DNA from: an uncultured Caldilineales bacterium
GTDB taxonomy: Bacteria; Chloroflexota; Anaerolineae; JAAEKA01
DNA: 36,421 bases
NCBI GenBank assembly: GCA_937907455.1
Contig: CALESQ010000084.1
Location: 1 to 36,421, forward strand
Direction of reading: 5' to 3'
Below, in pieces: positions 24,067 to 32,336 of this stretch. The stretch's first letter is position 1; each line of letters starts with the position of its first letter. The notes beneath the pieces were generated by a model. That model was not told the DNA's origin. It saw nothing but the letters and a program-made list of their open reading frames with translations, and ran no database searches. The position numbers and the translations under genes were made by a program.

Positions 24067-25128
24067 TTACAGAATCTTCAACTCTGGTGCGGCCTGGAAG
24101 CTCAGCACACTGACGCGCGCGGCCACAGCCTGCGCCAACGTCTGAAACGCCCGGCTTTGTGTGTTAGCAGCATCCGTCGCAGTCACAGGCTCACCGCCAT
24201 CACCGCCCTCGCGGATAGCGCGATCGAGGTACACGCGGCCGAGGAAGGGGATGCGATAGCGGGCCGCCGCGCGTTCGCCGCCACCCACGCCGAAAATGTC
24301 ACCGGCCATGTTCTCCACCAGACCCAGCACCGGCACTTGCAGTTTGCGGAAGGCAATCAGCCCCTTTTCCGCATCCTCCAGCGCCACATCCTGGGGAGTG
24401 GAGACAATTACCACGCCGGTCACCGGCACCGATTGAGCCAGGGTCAGCGTGGCGTCGCCGGTGCCGGGAGGCATATCTACGATCAAATAGTCCAGCTCGC
24501 CCCAGGCCACATCGGTGAAGAGCTGGCGGATGGCACCATGCAGCATAGGCCCGCGCCACATCACCGCCTCGCCTTTGGGGATCAGAAAGCCCATGCTCAT
24601 CACCTCAATGCCATAGGCCGATGGGGGAACCAGTTTGCCGCCTACGGGGTCGGGCAGATCGTCGGCGCTCAGGCCCATCATTGTGGGAATGTTGGGGCCG
24701 TAGATGTCGGCATCGAGAATGCCCACGCGCGCGCCCTGCTGCGCCAGCGCCACAGCCAGGTTTACCGATACCGTGCTTTTGCCCACGCCGCCTTTACCGC
24801 TGGCTACCGCCACAATGTTTTTGATTGGGATGTTCAGTCGCCCGGTGATACGGGCATCGCCGCGCACATTGGCGTCGAACTTCACCGTCACCTGTTCAAC
24901 GCCGGGAATAGCCTGCACCGCGGCTTGCGACTCGCGCTCCATCTGACCGCGCAGCGGGCAGGCGGGCGTGGTCAGCACAATGGTAAAAGCCACCGCACCG
25001 CCCTTGATTTCGATATCGCGGATCATGTGTAAGCTGACCAGGTCGTTGTGCAGCTCTGGTTCTTGCACTGTGCTTAGCGCAGCCAGAACATCTTTCTGGC
25101 TTATGGGGTCACTTTTCTTGCCAAACAT
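24067..25128 (-). CDS. mrp: Mrp/NBP35-family Fe-S cluster carrier ATPase (ApbC-like)
   Basis: 353 residues. An N-terminal MIP18/DUF59 domain (~10-90, with TTPACPL around Cys57) is joined to a P-loop ATPase with the deviant Walker A GKGGVGKST (~111-119), DADIYGPNIPTMMG, the Walker B-like LIVDMPPGTGD, and STPQDVALEDAEKG. This family binds and transfers Fe-S clusters. The canonical CPxC bridging motif that should follow ENMA is absent here (ENMAGDIFGVGGGE contains no cysteine), so cluster binding by the usual dimer-bridging cysteines is doubtful; a short-loop subfamily is an alternative. AGGAAAG precedes the ATG. Role inferred: maturation of Fe-S proteins such as complex I. Confidence 0.92.
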   Translation of the reverse strand: MFGKKSDPISQKDVLAALSTVQEPELHNDLVSLHMIRDIEIKGGAVAFTIVLTTPACPLRGQMERESQAAVQAIPGVEQVTVKFDANVRGDARITGRLNIPIKNIVAVASGKGGVGKSTVSVNLAVALAQQGARVGILDADIYGPNIPTMMGLSADDLPDPVGGKLVPPSAYGIEVMSMGFLIPKGEAVMWRGPMLHGAIRQLFTDVAWGELDYLIVDMPPGTGDATLTLAQSVPVTGVVIVSTPQDVALEDAEKGLIAFRKLQVPVLGLVENMAGDIFGVGGGERAAARYRIPFLGRVYLDRAIREGGDGGEPVTATDAANTQSRAFQTLAQAVAARVSVLSFQAAPELKIL

Positions 25129-25253
25129 AGTCTTTCCTTAAAAATAATCGTCTTCTACATAACCCGCAATGCGTGTCGTCTAACTCAAATCAAACAGCTT
25201 TACAGCCATAGATTTTTATTTTGGATTACGGATTACGGGTTACCAGCGTCGAG

Positions 25254-26585
25254 TTACAGGTCGCTCGTCTTCAGGTCATCTACAATCATGGCCGCGGCTT
25301 TTTGGCCGATCTCCACAGCGAAATTAGTGCCGCGATCCCACGGATATACCTGGCTCATACTGGCAAAGTACAGGCCAGATACAGGCGTGCGAATGGCGGG
25401 AATATGCTGCGAATGGTTTACCGGTGGTACTGGCTGAGCATAGGGTGCGCGCCATAGCCAACTGGCGCGCACCCATGATGGATCGAAATCAGGGTTGAAG
25501 CGCTTGAGCGATGGCAAAAAGCGGGCCAGCAGCTCTTCTTTGCTCATTTGAAAATAAGCATGGTCAGCCGGCAGGTAGTCGCCCAGGTATAAGATATGGT
25601 CGCCGCCGTAATGCTCAGGCCCGATAAAGTTGGTGTGCTCCACCATAGCTAGATAAGGGAAGCCGGCTTCTTTCGGCAGGCTATGCCAATAATACTGCGT
25701 CAACTGCCGATCCAGCGTTACCACCAGCACCACTGCGCCCATAGATTGCAGCGCGCACAGCCCTGCGGTGTAGTCGTCGGGCAAATCGGGAGCCAGCCGC
25801 GCCATCAGCGCGGGCGAGCTGGTGGAAAGTACCGCCCGGAAAGCCTGCGTGCCGTGCGCGGTCTCCACCTCTAGTGTGGCATTTGGGTCGTCGTAGATCG
25901 GGCGGATGGCAGTCACCGGTGTGTCGAGATGAATCGTCACCCGACGTTCCTGCAACACCGCAGCAAAGCGATCCAGAAAAGCCTGAAAGCCGCCTGTGAA
26001 AGTTCCCAGCCGTGTGGTGCGCGCGTGGATGCGCGCCCATAGCCACGCCATGTTCACCACGCCCAGGTTTTCTTCGCCGAATTTGCCTACCAGCAGAGGC
26101 CGCCATAGCGCACGGTAGATGCGTTCACCCACCCGCGCCCGCATCCATTCGTCAGCGGTGACTTTTTCCAGCGCTTGCCAGTTCGCCGTGAAGCGCAGAT
26201 ATAGGCCGGTGGTGCCGAAGCGCAGCAAGTCTACCGGGCCGAACTTGCCCAGAGTGAACTTGAACGCCTCGACGTAGGAATCAAGCGGATAGAATTTGCC
26301 TTCGTAATACACCACGGTGTAAGGGCGCGGGAACAACACGTCTTGGCTCCAGCCCAGGCGTTCAATCAGCCCCAGCATGTGCCGGTCACTGGCAAACCAG
26401 TGATGGTAGAATTTTTCCAGGCTCCAGTCCCAATGTGGCGCGCGGAAGCCCGCGGCCAGGCCGCCCACTTCTGGTGCTGCTTCGTAGATGGTGACAGCGT
26501 AGCCGGCCTCGCTCAGCTCATAAGCCGCAGCCAGGCCGGCAATTCCCGCGCCGATAATGGCGATAGTCGGTTGTTCGCGCGTCAT
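25254..26585 (-). CDS. FAD-dependent oxidoreductase (protoporphyrinogen-oxidase / amine-oxidase superfamily)
   Basis: 443 residues. The N-terminal Rossmann motif is IIGAGIAGLAAAYEL (~9-23), followed by YEAAPEVGGLAAGFR, which is typical of the flavin amine oxidase / protoporphyrinogen oxidase / phytoene desaturase superfamily. The C-terminal FAD contact is GLYFASMSQVYPWDRGTNFAVEIGQKAA. It lacks an obvious membrane anchor. The substrate is not evident; UDP-galactopyranose mutase-like and carotenoid-type enzymes are alternatives. Its ATG overlaps the stop of the small Cys-rich gene upstream (ATGA), so translation is coupled and the two products may work together. Confidence 0.85.
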   Translation of the reverse strand: MTREQPTIAIIGAGIAGLAAAYELSEAGYAVTIYEAAPEVGGLAAGFRAPHWDWSLEKFYHHWFASDRHMLGLIERLGWSQDVLFPRPYTVVYYEGKFYPLDSYVEAFKFTLGKFGPVDLLRFGTTGLYLRFTANWQALEKVTADEWMRARVGERIYRALWRPLLVGKFGEENLGVVNMAWLWARIHARTTRLGTFTGGFQAFLDRFAAVLQERRVTIHLDTPVTAIRPIYDDPNATLEVETAHGTQAFRAVLSTSSPALMARLAPDLPDDYTAGLCALQSMGAVVLVVTLDRQLTQYYWHSLPKEAGFPYLAMVEHTNFIGPEHYGGDHILYLGDYLPADHAYFQMSKEELLARFLPSLKRFNPDFDPSWVRASWLWRAPYAQPVPPVNHSQHIPAIRTPVSGLYFASMSQVYPWDRGTNFAVEIGQKAAAMIVDDLKTSDL

Positions 26586-26950
26586 CCGGTTCGTCGCGCC
26601 CCCGCTTTGCTGTTTTCCTGAACAGCTTGCTGCTGGATGTAGGTATCAAGTTGTTCGGAAGCACGCTGATACAGGGTGAGCAGCTCGTCATCGCTGCCTT
26701 TGTACTGGGTGATGGTTTGTCGGGCACACGCTGCACAGCCGCGCATAAACTTATAGCTGCCTGCATAGCAGTTCATGCAGCCGTTCATATCAATCATCAT
26801 CAGGCAGAAGGCCAGTACCTCTGGTGAGGTTTCCGGCAGCCTGGCTATGCGCGTTATCAGGTCAGCCCATTCCGGCCCGCGCAGGTCACGCAACGAGCTG
26901 ATGAGCTTCGGCGGAAACAAAATCTCGGCTTTGGGATACATACTAATCAT
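26582..26950 (-). CDS. Small Cys-rich hypothetical protein coupled to the FAD oxidoreductase
   Basis: 122 residues from ATG 26950 (an alternative ATG lies at 26941). The centre holds two close CxxC pairs, Cys58/Cys61 and Cys72/Cys75, in MNGCMNCYAG and MRGCAACARQT, plus Cys49. This spacing could bind zinc or a small Fe-S cluster, or work as a thiol pair. The rest is predicted helical, ending in a basic tail. I do not recognise the family; an AhpD-like helical fold is one possibility. It overlaps the FAD oxidoreductase start by 4 bases and is probably made with it in fixed proportion. Confidence 0.75.
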   Translation of the reverse strand: MISMYPKAEILFPPKLISSLRDLRGPEWADLITRIARLPETSPEVLAFCLMMIDMNGCMNCYAGSYKFMRGCAACARQTITQYKGSDDELLTLYQRASEQLDTYIQQQAVQENSKAGARRTG

Positions 26951-27070
26951 GCAGTGATCTCACTTTAGCAGGTAAATTCATATTCGACTACAAAGAAGAC
27001 AAGTTCTGAATTAGTACAATTGTACCAGAAGTCGCCGTTGAAAGCGGCTAGCTGGCTTCCAGTCGGCGCA

Positions 27071-27113
27071 CACAAGGCTGCCGCGCGGTATTTTGCTGCG
27101 CGCCAGCCTTGTG
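27071..27113. repeat. Long near-perfect inverted repeat (hairpin) downstream of the UPF0173 gene
   Basis: CACAAGGCTGCCGCGC (27071-27086) and GCGCGCCAGCCTTGTG (27098-27113) are complementary at 15 of 16 positions around an 11-base loop. It lies 20 bp past the stop of the minus-strand metallo-hydrolase gene. No T-tract follows, so it is a hairpin or a Rho-dependent end rather than a classical terminator. Confidence 0.7.
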
Positions 27114-27133
27114 CAGGTTGGGCAGATGGCCGA

Positions 27134-27817
27134 TTACAGAGCGACCGGCTGCTCGACACCGGCAATAAAGCAGCGTGCGCCGGTTTCGGCCTTAATGCGC
27201 GCAGCAAAGGCCGCGCTGTTCTGGGCGATGGGCGGCCAGGTGTCGTAGTGCAGTGGGATCACCACCTTCGGCTTGACGAACTGCACGCAGCGCAGGGCAT
27301 CTTCTGGCCCCATGGTGAAGTTGTCGCCAATGGGCAGCACCAACACATCAATGCCTTCTTCGCCGTACAGGCGCATGTCAGAAAACAAGGCCGTATCGCC
27401 GGTGTAATACACGCGGCGCCCGGCAATATCTACAATGAAGCCGGTAGCCACACCACCATTGCTGCCATCGGGCAGGGCCGAGCCGTGATGGGCGATGGTC
27501 TGCTTGACGCGGCCAAAGGGAAAATGAAAGGCCCCGCCCGGCTGCATGCCGTGGGCGTTGGCTACACCTTGCTTGCTCATCCAACCGGCAATCTCAAAGT
27601 TGCTGATCACCGGCGCACCGGTGCGCTGGGCAATGCCTACCGCATCGGGCATGTGGTCGAAATGACCGTGCGACACCAGAATGTAGTTGGCGGCTACGGC
27701 ATCGGCTGTGATTTTGGCAGCAGGGTTGTCGCTGAGGAAGGGATCAAACAGCAAAGCGGTATCGTCGCTTTGCAAGCTGAAGCAGGCATGGCCATGAAAG
27801 GTGTAGGTAAGCTGCAT
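27134..27817 (-). CDS. UPF0173-type metallo-beta-lactamase-fold hydrolase
   Basis: 227 residues from ATG 27817, which has a strong AGGAGG 7 bases upstream. The fold is visible as MQLTYTFHGHACFSL, FDPFLSDNP, the metal motif SHGHFDH (His50, His52, Asp54, His55), YYTGDTALF and PLHYDTWPP. UPF0173 proteins (E. coli UlaG-related, many uncharacterised) are cytoplasmic metal-dependent hydrolases. The substrate is unknown. The gene sits between the Cys-rich gene and nuoI and appears monocistronic. It is close to the family's usual length (~225). Confidence 0.92.
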   Translation of the reverse strand: MQLTYTFHGHACFSLQSDDTALLFDPFLSDNPAAKITADAVAANYILVSHGHFDHMPDAVGIAQRTGAPVISNFEIAGWMSKQGVANAHGMQPGGAFHFPFGRVKQTIAHHGSALPDGSNGGVATGFIVDIAGRRVYYTGDTALFSDMRLYGEEGIDVLVLPIGDNFTMGPEDALRCVQFVKPKVVIPLHYDTWPPIAQNSAAFAARIKAETGARCFIAGVEQPVAL

Positions 27818-27940
27818 GGTGAAACCTCCTGGCAAGCAAAACTCTGATCTTGTTGACATAAAAACAAAGAGCCTGACAACGACACAAGATCATGCCAGAC
27901 TCCTTTGCAAGATAGTCGGTTTGACCCTTGGGTCGCCGGC

Positions 27941-29071
27941 TTAATGGATGGTCTTGGCGTCTGCACCCTTGCGTGCGCGGTAGCGCTCGTAAGCCTGACG
28001 ACGGCGCTCGGCGATTTCATCTGCCGTATAGCCGCCAGAGGTTTTGGCGGGGTTGGGCAGGCGGTGGAAGGGGCTGGCCGCGGCGGAAGCTGCTGCCGGT
28101 GGTGCGGCAACTGGTGCGGCAGGCGCAATCGGTGCGGAGGCTTCAGCTATCGCTTCGGCCATCGGTGTTTCGATCACGGCAGCAGGTGCGGCGGCTGCCA
28201 TAGCGCCTGAGGCCACAGCCTCGGCACCGTGCAGCACTTTGGCATCAGGCCCTTTGCGTTCCTTATAGCGTTCGTAGGCCACTACGCGGCGCTTGGCAAT
28301 TTCTTCGGCGGTGTAGCCACCGGAGGTTTTGGCCGGATTGGGCAAACGGGCAAAGATGTTATCAGCCGCCAACGCAGGTTTGGCCGCAGCAGGCTTGGCC
28401 GGGGCCGGTGCGGGTTTTTCTGCTGCGGGTGCGGGTTTGGCCGCGGCGGGAGCTTCTTTAGCTGCCGGCTTGCCGCCGCTCTTGGCGGCCTGCTTGGCGG
28501 CTTTTTTAGCCTCTTCCTCGGCGCGCCGCGCTTCTTCCTCGACGAACTGAGTGGGATAAAGCGACGCGTAGTACTCCAGCGGCACGGTTAGCTCGGTTTT
28601 GTTGTACACCAGGGTGGGGTAGCGATCATAGACGGCTAACTCGTAGTCGTGGTTCATCTTGATGGCATCAAAGGGGCAATATTCTGCGCAAAAGCCGCAG
28701 CTCATGCAGATTGAAGCATCAATATAGAACTCACCGGGGCGGGGGATGGGCTTGCCGTTGGCGTCGGTGTCGCGCACAATCCAGATGCACTGGGTAGGGC
28801 AAACCTTGGCACAGATACCGCAGGCTGTGCAACGATCCTCTTCTTTTGGAGTGTCGTACAGCAGCATGGGGATGTAGCGGAAGCGCTCCGGCAGTTCACG
28901 CTTTTCTTCTGGGTACTGAATCGTGAAGATGCCGGTTTCTTCCGGGGTTTGCCGGATAGTGTCGTGACCATAGGCATAGCGGCTGGGTATCTTCTTGACA
29001 TCGTCTACGTACGTGTCAACAAAGCGCTTCAGCGTAATACCCAAACCGGTAATAAGTCCAGATCCAAACAT
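27941..29071 (-). CDS. nuoI: NADH-quinone oxidoreductase subunit I with long repeat-containing C-terminal extension
   Basis: 376 residues; normal NuoI proteins are ~160-220. The first ~175 residues are NuoI: CTACGICAKVCP (Cys81-Cys91) and CMSCGFCAEYCP (Cys122-Cys132) bind clusters N6a and N6b that wire NADH-derived electrons to N2. After an acidic/basic coiled stretch (~178-198) and Ala/Pro-rich linkers come two copies of a 39-residue motif, ~243-281 and ~338-376. Each has LPNPAKTSGGYTA, a charged helix with AYERY, and a KG-DAK-H ending. The extension probably lies on the cytoplasmic arm and may contact a partner. It follows nuoCD on the same strand with an 84-bp gap. Confidence 0.93.
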   Translation of the reverse strand: MFGSGLITGLGITLKRFVDTYVDDVKKIPSRYAYGHDTIRQTPEETGIFTIQYPEEKRELPERFRYIPMLLYDTPKEEDRCTACGICAKVCPTQCIWIVRDTDANGKPIPRPGEFYIDASICMSCGFCAEYCPFDAIKMNHDYELAVYDRYPTLVYNKTELTVPLEYYASLYPTQFVEEEARRAEEEAKKAAKQAAKSGGKPAAKEAPAAAKPAPAAEKPAPAPAKPAAAKPALAADNIFARLPNPAKTSGGYTAEEIAKRRVVAYERYKERKGPDAKVLHGAEAVASGAMAAAAPAAVIETPMAEAIAEASAPIAPAAPVAAPPAAASAAASPFHRLPNPAKTSGGYTADEIAERRRQAYERYRARKGADAKTIH

Positions 29072-29155
29072 GGAGCCTCCGTGTCAGGAAGAGTTAAGGA
29101 TTAAGCAGTAAGCTCAGATTTATTCTGTCTTGACCTAAACCTTAAAACTTAAACC

Positions 29156-30919
29156 TTATCTGTCTACTTCACCGAGTACGATATCAATCGCGCCGAGGAT
29201 GATAACCGCATCAGCGATTTTGTTGCCGACGGCCATCGGGGCCAGCGCGTTGAGGTTGATGTATGAAGGCGGGCGCACGCGGTAGCGCCAGGGATTGCCG
29301 CTGCCATTAGATACCAGGTAGAAGCCCAGCTCGCCTTTGGGAGATTCGACGCGGCCATAGGCATCACCCGCTGGGGGACGCACGCTGTAGTTTCCCGCGC
29401 CTTTATCGCTGATCACTGGGCCTTCGGGCAGTTGCTTTAGCGCTTGTTGAAGAATGCGCATGCTTTCGCGCATCTCGCGCATGCGCACCATGAAGCGTGA
29501 GTAAACATCGCAGCCGTCGAAGGTGACTACATCGAAATCGAAGCGATCGTAGATCGAATACGGCTCAGCCCGGCGGATATCGTAGGCTACGCCGGAGCCG
29601 CGCAGTTGCGGGCCGGTGCAGCTCAGGGCCACAGCATCTTCCGGCGAAAGATAGCCCACGCCGATGCAGCGTTCCTGCACGATTTCGTTGCCGATCAGGT
29701 AGCGTTCGAATTCATCCAGCTTGCGCGGCAGACGCTCAAAGACCATCTCCTTGCAGGTTTCCAGCCAGCCCGCGGGCAGATCGCGTGCCACACCGCCGAA
29801 GCGCAGATAGTTGCACATCATGCGGCTGCCTGATACGCTTTCGAACAGATCGAGGATCAGCTCGCGTTCGCGTACTGCATAGAGCATGGGGGTGAAGAAC
29901 GCGCCCAGGTCGTTAAGGAAGGTGCCCACTGAGAACAGATGGTTGACTACGCGCGTCAGCTCGGCCATGATTACGCGCAGATATTCAGCACGCTCCGGTG
30001 GTTTAAAGGCGTCGCCCAGCATCTTTTCCACAGCGATGGCGTAGGCCAGGTTGTTCGACATTGAGCTGATGTAATCCAGCCGGTCGGTGTAGGGCATGTT
30101 CATGAGATAGGTGTTGCGTTCACCGATCTTCTCATGGTTGCGGTGCAGATAGCCCATCTCCGGCTCCAGCGCGGTAATGGTTTCGCCTTCCAGCTCCACG
30201 ATCATGCGAAACACACCGTGGGTGCTGGGGTGCTGCGGCCCCATATTTACTACAATGCGCTGCGTCTTCAGCTCGTCTTCAACGCCGTTGCGCACACCGC
30301 GGCCAAAGGGCTGCATAACCACGGGCTGCGTCCAGGTGTTGGGGTCAAAGCCGTCGGGATAGTTGACGTTGCTACCCCAGGGGTTGCGGTCTTCTGCCCA
30401 GGCATGATGGCCGTTAGGGTGACGGCTTTTGAAGGGCTTGCTGTCAGCCTCGAAGTAGGGTTCCTGCCAGTCTTTGCGCATGGGATGGCCGTGAAAGCCC
30501 TCCCATAACAAGATACGCCGCTGGTTGGGGTGTCCTGCAAACTGAATGCCGTACAGGTCGTACGCTTCCAGTTCCTGCAGGTTGGCACCCGGATAAACGT
30601 TCACCAGCGAGGGGGCCACCGGGTTGTTTTCTGGCAGGCGTACCTTCAGCACTTTTGGCCCGCCGCCTTGTTTGGTGGAGTAGAAATGATACACCAGCTC
30701 AAAGCGGTCGGCGGCAGAGCGACCTTTGAAGCCCAGATAGTCTACGGCAGTGAGGTTCGATAGCAGGTCATAGCCTTCTTCGTGCAGGCGATTGGCAACC
30801 GGCACAAGCTGATCAACCGCAACTACCAGGCTTTCATTGATACCCGGCTCTACGGCTGACACCGCACCGGGCAGCACATCCTGGTAGGGCAGGGTGGTCT
30901 GTACAGTTACATCGCTCAT
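29156..30919 (-). CDS. nuoCD: NADH-quinone oxidoreductase fused subunits C and D
   Basis: 587 residues. The NuoC part (~1-180) shows YDLYGIQFAGHPNQRRILL and EGFHGHPMRKDW. The NuoD part (~217-587) has NMGPQHPSTHGVFRM, MGYLHRNHEKIGE, the MPYTDRLDYISSM helix and SVSGSRMMCNYLRFGG. NuoD's conserved His/Tyr next to cluster N2 form part of the quinone site, with HPSTHG the His loop. Fusion of C and D occurs in E. coli and in some other bacteria. The start overlaps the nuoB stop (ATGA), so the two are translationally coupled. The soluble arm gene order here is B, CD, I; no other nuo genes are in the window. Confidence 0.96.
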   Translation of the reverse strand: MSDVTVQTTLPYQDVLPGAVSAVEPGINESLVVAVDQLVPVANRLHEEGYDLLSNLTAVDYLGFKGRSAADRFELVYHFYSTKQGGGPKVLKVRLPENNPVAPSLVNVYPGANLQELEAYDLYGIQFAGHPNQRRILLWEGFHGHPMRKDWQEPYFEADSKPFKSRHPNGHHAWAEDRNPWGSNVNYPDGFDPNTWTQPVVMQPFGRGVRNGVEDELKTQRIVVNMGPQHPSTHGVFRMIVELEGETITALEPEMGYLHRNHEKIGERNTYLMNMPYTDRLDYISSMSNNLAYAIAVEKMLGDAFKPPERAEYLRVIMAELTRVVNHLFSVGTFLNDLGAFFTPMLYAVRERELILDLFESVSGSRMMCNYLRFGGVARDLPAGWLETCKEMVFERLPRKLDEFERYLIGNEIVQERCIGVGYLSPEDAVALSCTGPQLRGSGVAYDIRRAEPYSIYDRFDFDVVTFDGCDVYSRFMVRMREMRESMRILQQALKQLPEGPVISDKGAGNYSVRPPAGDAYGRVESPKGELGFYLVSNGSGNPWRYRVRPPSYINLNALAPMAVGNKIADAVIILGAIDIVLGEVDR

Positions 30920-31875
30920 GACTTGGCTCCCTCATAGCTGAAGGTAGAAACAACGTTGCCGTCGGCGTCTGATAAAGAGGCGCTGTCGCCTTCGTTGCGC
31001 CAGATATAGTGGTTGGTCCACAGTTGGTCGCTCAGACCCTCTGATTTGGCCTCAGGCCCGCTGTGGATGCGCACCTCGGCATCGGGCATCAGCACGAAGC
31101 CCGCGGGGAAATGATAGCTTTGCTCGCCCTGCCCGCTAAACAACCGCCAGCCGCTCATCTCTTGCGCCAAGCCATTGTTGCGGATCGTCACCACTTCATC
31201 CTTGCCTTGGTGGTTGAGAGTGGTGATGCTGAGAGTGCCGGCCGCGCGCGTAGCCATCAGGCGTTCCATGTTTACTTCGCGTACACGGGTTAGATCTTGC
31301 GGCGCGCTGCTGAAGATATCAGGCCCCAGCACCGGGATAGGCACGGCGCTGCTGTATTCTTTGCGGTACCACGGCACTGTGCGAATTGATTGGGTGCGAA
31401 TCTTCTTTTGCAGGCTGATAAAGCCGTGCAGCAGCGCTTCTGGAGTGGGCGGGCAGCCCGGCACATACACATCTACCGGCAGATATTTGTCAATGCCGGA
31501 AACGACGTTGTAGCCTTCTTTGAAAGGCCCGCCGCCGGTGGCGCACGCACCCATGCTCACTACATAGCGCGGTTCGGCCATCTGGTTGTACAGACGCACA
31601 ATCGGCACAACCATCTTCTTGGTGACTGTGCCCGAGACGATCAGCAGATCGCATTGACGTGGTGAAGGGCGCGCAACCTCCATGCCGAAGCGCGACATGT
31701 CGTAGCGAGCCGTGCCGGTGACGATGAACTCGATGGCGCAGCACGCCAGACCGAAGGTCATCGGCCAAACCGAAAAGCTTCGCCCCAGGTTGTAGATGAA
31801 ATCTACCGTGGTTAACAACACATTGGATTGCACTTCTTCGGGCACTTGCGCTGCACCCTGCGGCAGTTCTGGCAT
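30916..31875 (-). CDS. nuoB: NADH-quinone oxidoreductase subunit B with C-terminal lamin-tail-like domain
   Basis: 319 residues; standard NuoB is ~160-190. Residues ~1-190 are NuoB, with the four N2 ligands Cys45 and Cys46 (GLACCAIEFI), Cys111 (MGACATGGG) and Cys141 (VPGCPPTPEALL). Residues ~212-315 look like a lamin-tail (LTD) immunoglobulin-like domain: DEVVTIRNNG, MSGWRLFSG, YHFPAGFVLMPDAEVRIHSG, YIWRNEGDSASLSDADGNVV. LTDs are usually found on extracellular or nucleic-acid-related proteins, so the fusion is unexpected. The product sits on the cytoplasmic arm. GGACGGAG lies before ATG 31875. Coupled to nuoCD downstream. Confidence 0.95.
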   Translation of the reverse strand: MPELPQGAAQVPEEVQSNVLLTTVDFIYNLGRSFSVWPMTFGLACCAIEFIVTGTARYDMSRFGMEVARPSPRQCDLLIVSGTVTKKMVVPIVRLYNQMAEPRYVVSMGACATGGGPFKEGYNVVSGIDKYLPVDVYVPGCPPTPEALLHGFISLQKKIRTQSIRTVPWYRKEYSSAVPIPVLGPDIFSSAPQDLTRVREVNMERLMATRAAGTLSITTLNHQGKDEVVTIRNNGLAQEMSGWRLFSGQGEQSYHFPAGFVLMPDAEVRIHSGPEAKSEGLSDQLWTNHYIWRNEGDSASLSDADGNVVSTFSYEGAKS

Positions 31876-31912
31876 TGCTCCGTCCTTTCGAGCTTTTGGT
31901 CAGGCAGGCAGG

Positions 31913-32125
31913 CTATGATTGGAACCCAGCGTGACGCCTGACAGTTTGCGTGGGCTTGCTGAGGACATACACGCTGTGCTGACTGGTATGCCCTATGTGC
32001 AGCAGCTTCCATCCATCGGCAAGTAACACGTTGACGGCATCAATGCCCTCATCGCCGGCAATCGAGATCTGTCTGATCTCGGTTAACGATCCAAAAGCTG
32101 AACTTTGCTGGGGAACTTCAATCAT
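31913..32125 (-). CDS. Small hypothetical protein leading the nuo cluster
   Basis: 70 residues from ATG 32125. No clear Shine-Dalgarno is visible, and the start is therefore uncertain. The centre is INAVNVLLADGWKLLHIG-like (AVNVLLADGWKLL), followed by a strand (YVLSKP). This alpha/beta pattern of a GW near the end of a helix resembles small proteins that occur widely in Chloroflexota and cyanobacteria, but I cannot name a family. It is on the nuo strand, 37 bp before nuoB, and probably shares the strong promoter upstream. Confidence 0.6.
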   Translation of the reverse strand: MIEVPQQSSAFGSLTEIRQISIAGDEGIDAVNVLLADGWKLLHIGHTSQHSVYVLSKPTQTVRRHAGFQS

Positions 32126-32213
32126 AATGAATACGAATGGGGGGAATTTGTGGGCATCAAAAGATAAATGAAAGCTTGCCGTAGCGGCATTTCATTCTAC
32201 CCTGAAACCATGC

Positions 32214-32233
32214 GTGGTGCAAATTTTCACCAC
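32214..32233. promoter_or_regulatory. Inverted repeat, possible operator or leader hairpin
   Basis: GTGGTG and CACCAC flank CAAATTTT (8 bases). It lies about 25-45 bases inside the predicted nuo leader and upstream of the regulator's promoter, so it could be an operator bound by the adjacent regulator or a leader hairpin. Confidence 0.4.
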
Positions 32234-32263
32234 TTGAAGCGCTTTTTTCAGCCTGTTGCACAC

Positions 32264-32292
32264 ATTATACGGGGTGCACCGCGGGCTGTCAA
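32264..32292 (-). promoter_or_regulatory. Consensus sigma70-type promoter for the nuo cluster
   Basis: Minus-strand TTGACA (32292-32287), exactly 17 bases, TATAAT (32269-32264). Both boxes are perfect. The start of transcription would lie near 32257, with a ~130-base leader before the small ORF. The leader can also fold TGCCG-CTA-CGGCA flanked by AATGAAA/TTTCATT. Confidence 0.85.
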
Positions 32293-32336
32293 GGAGCAGA
32301 CAATCAACCTGATTTATATGAACTATTTCAGAAGAA

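Noticed and set aside
27014..27025. GTACAATTGTAC palindrome
   Set aside because: A 12-bp perfect palindrome can occur by chance; it is in a gap with no promoter boxes placed to make it an operator.
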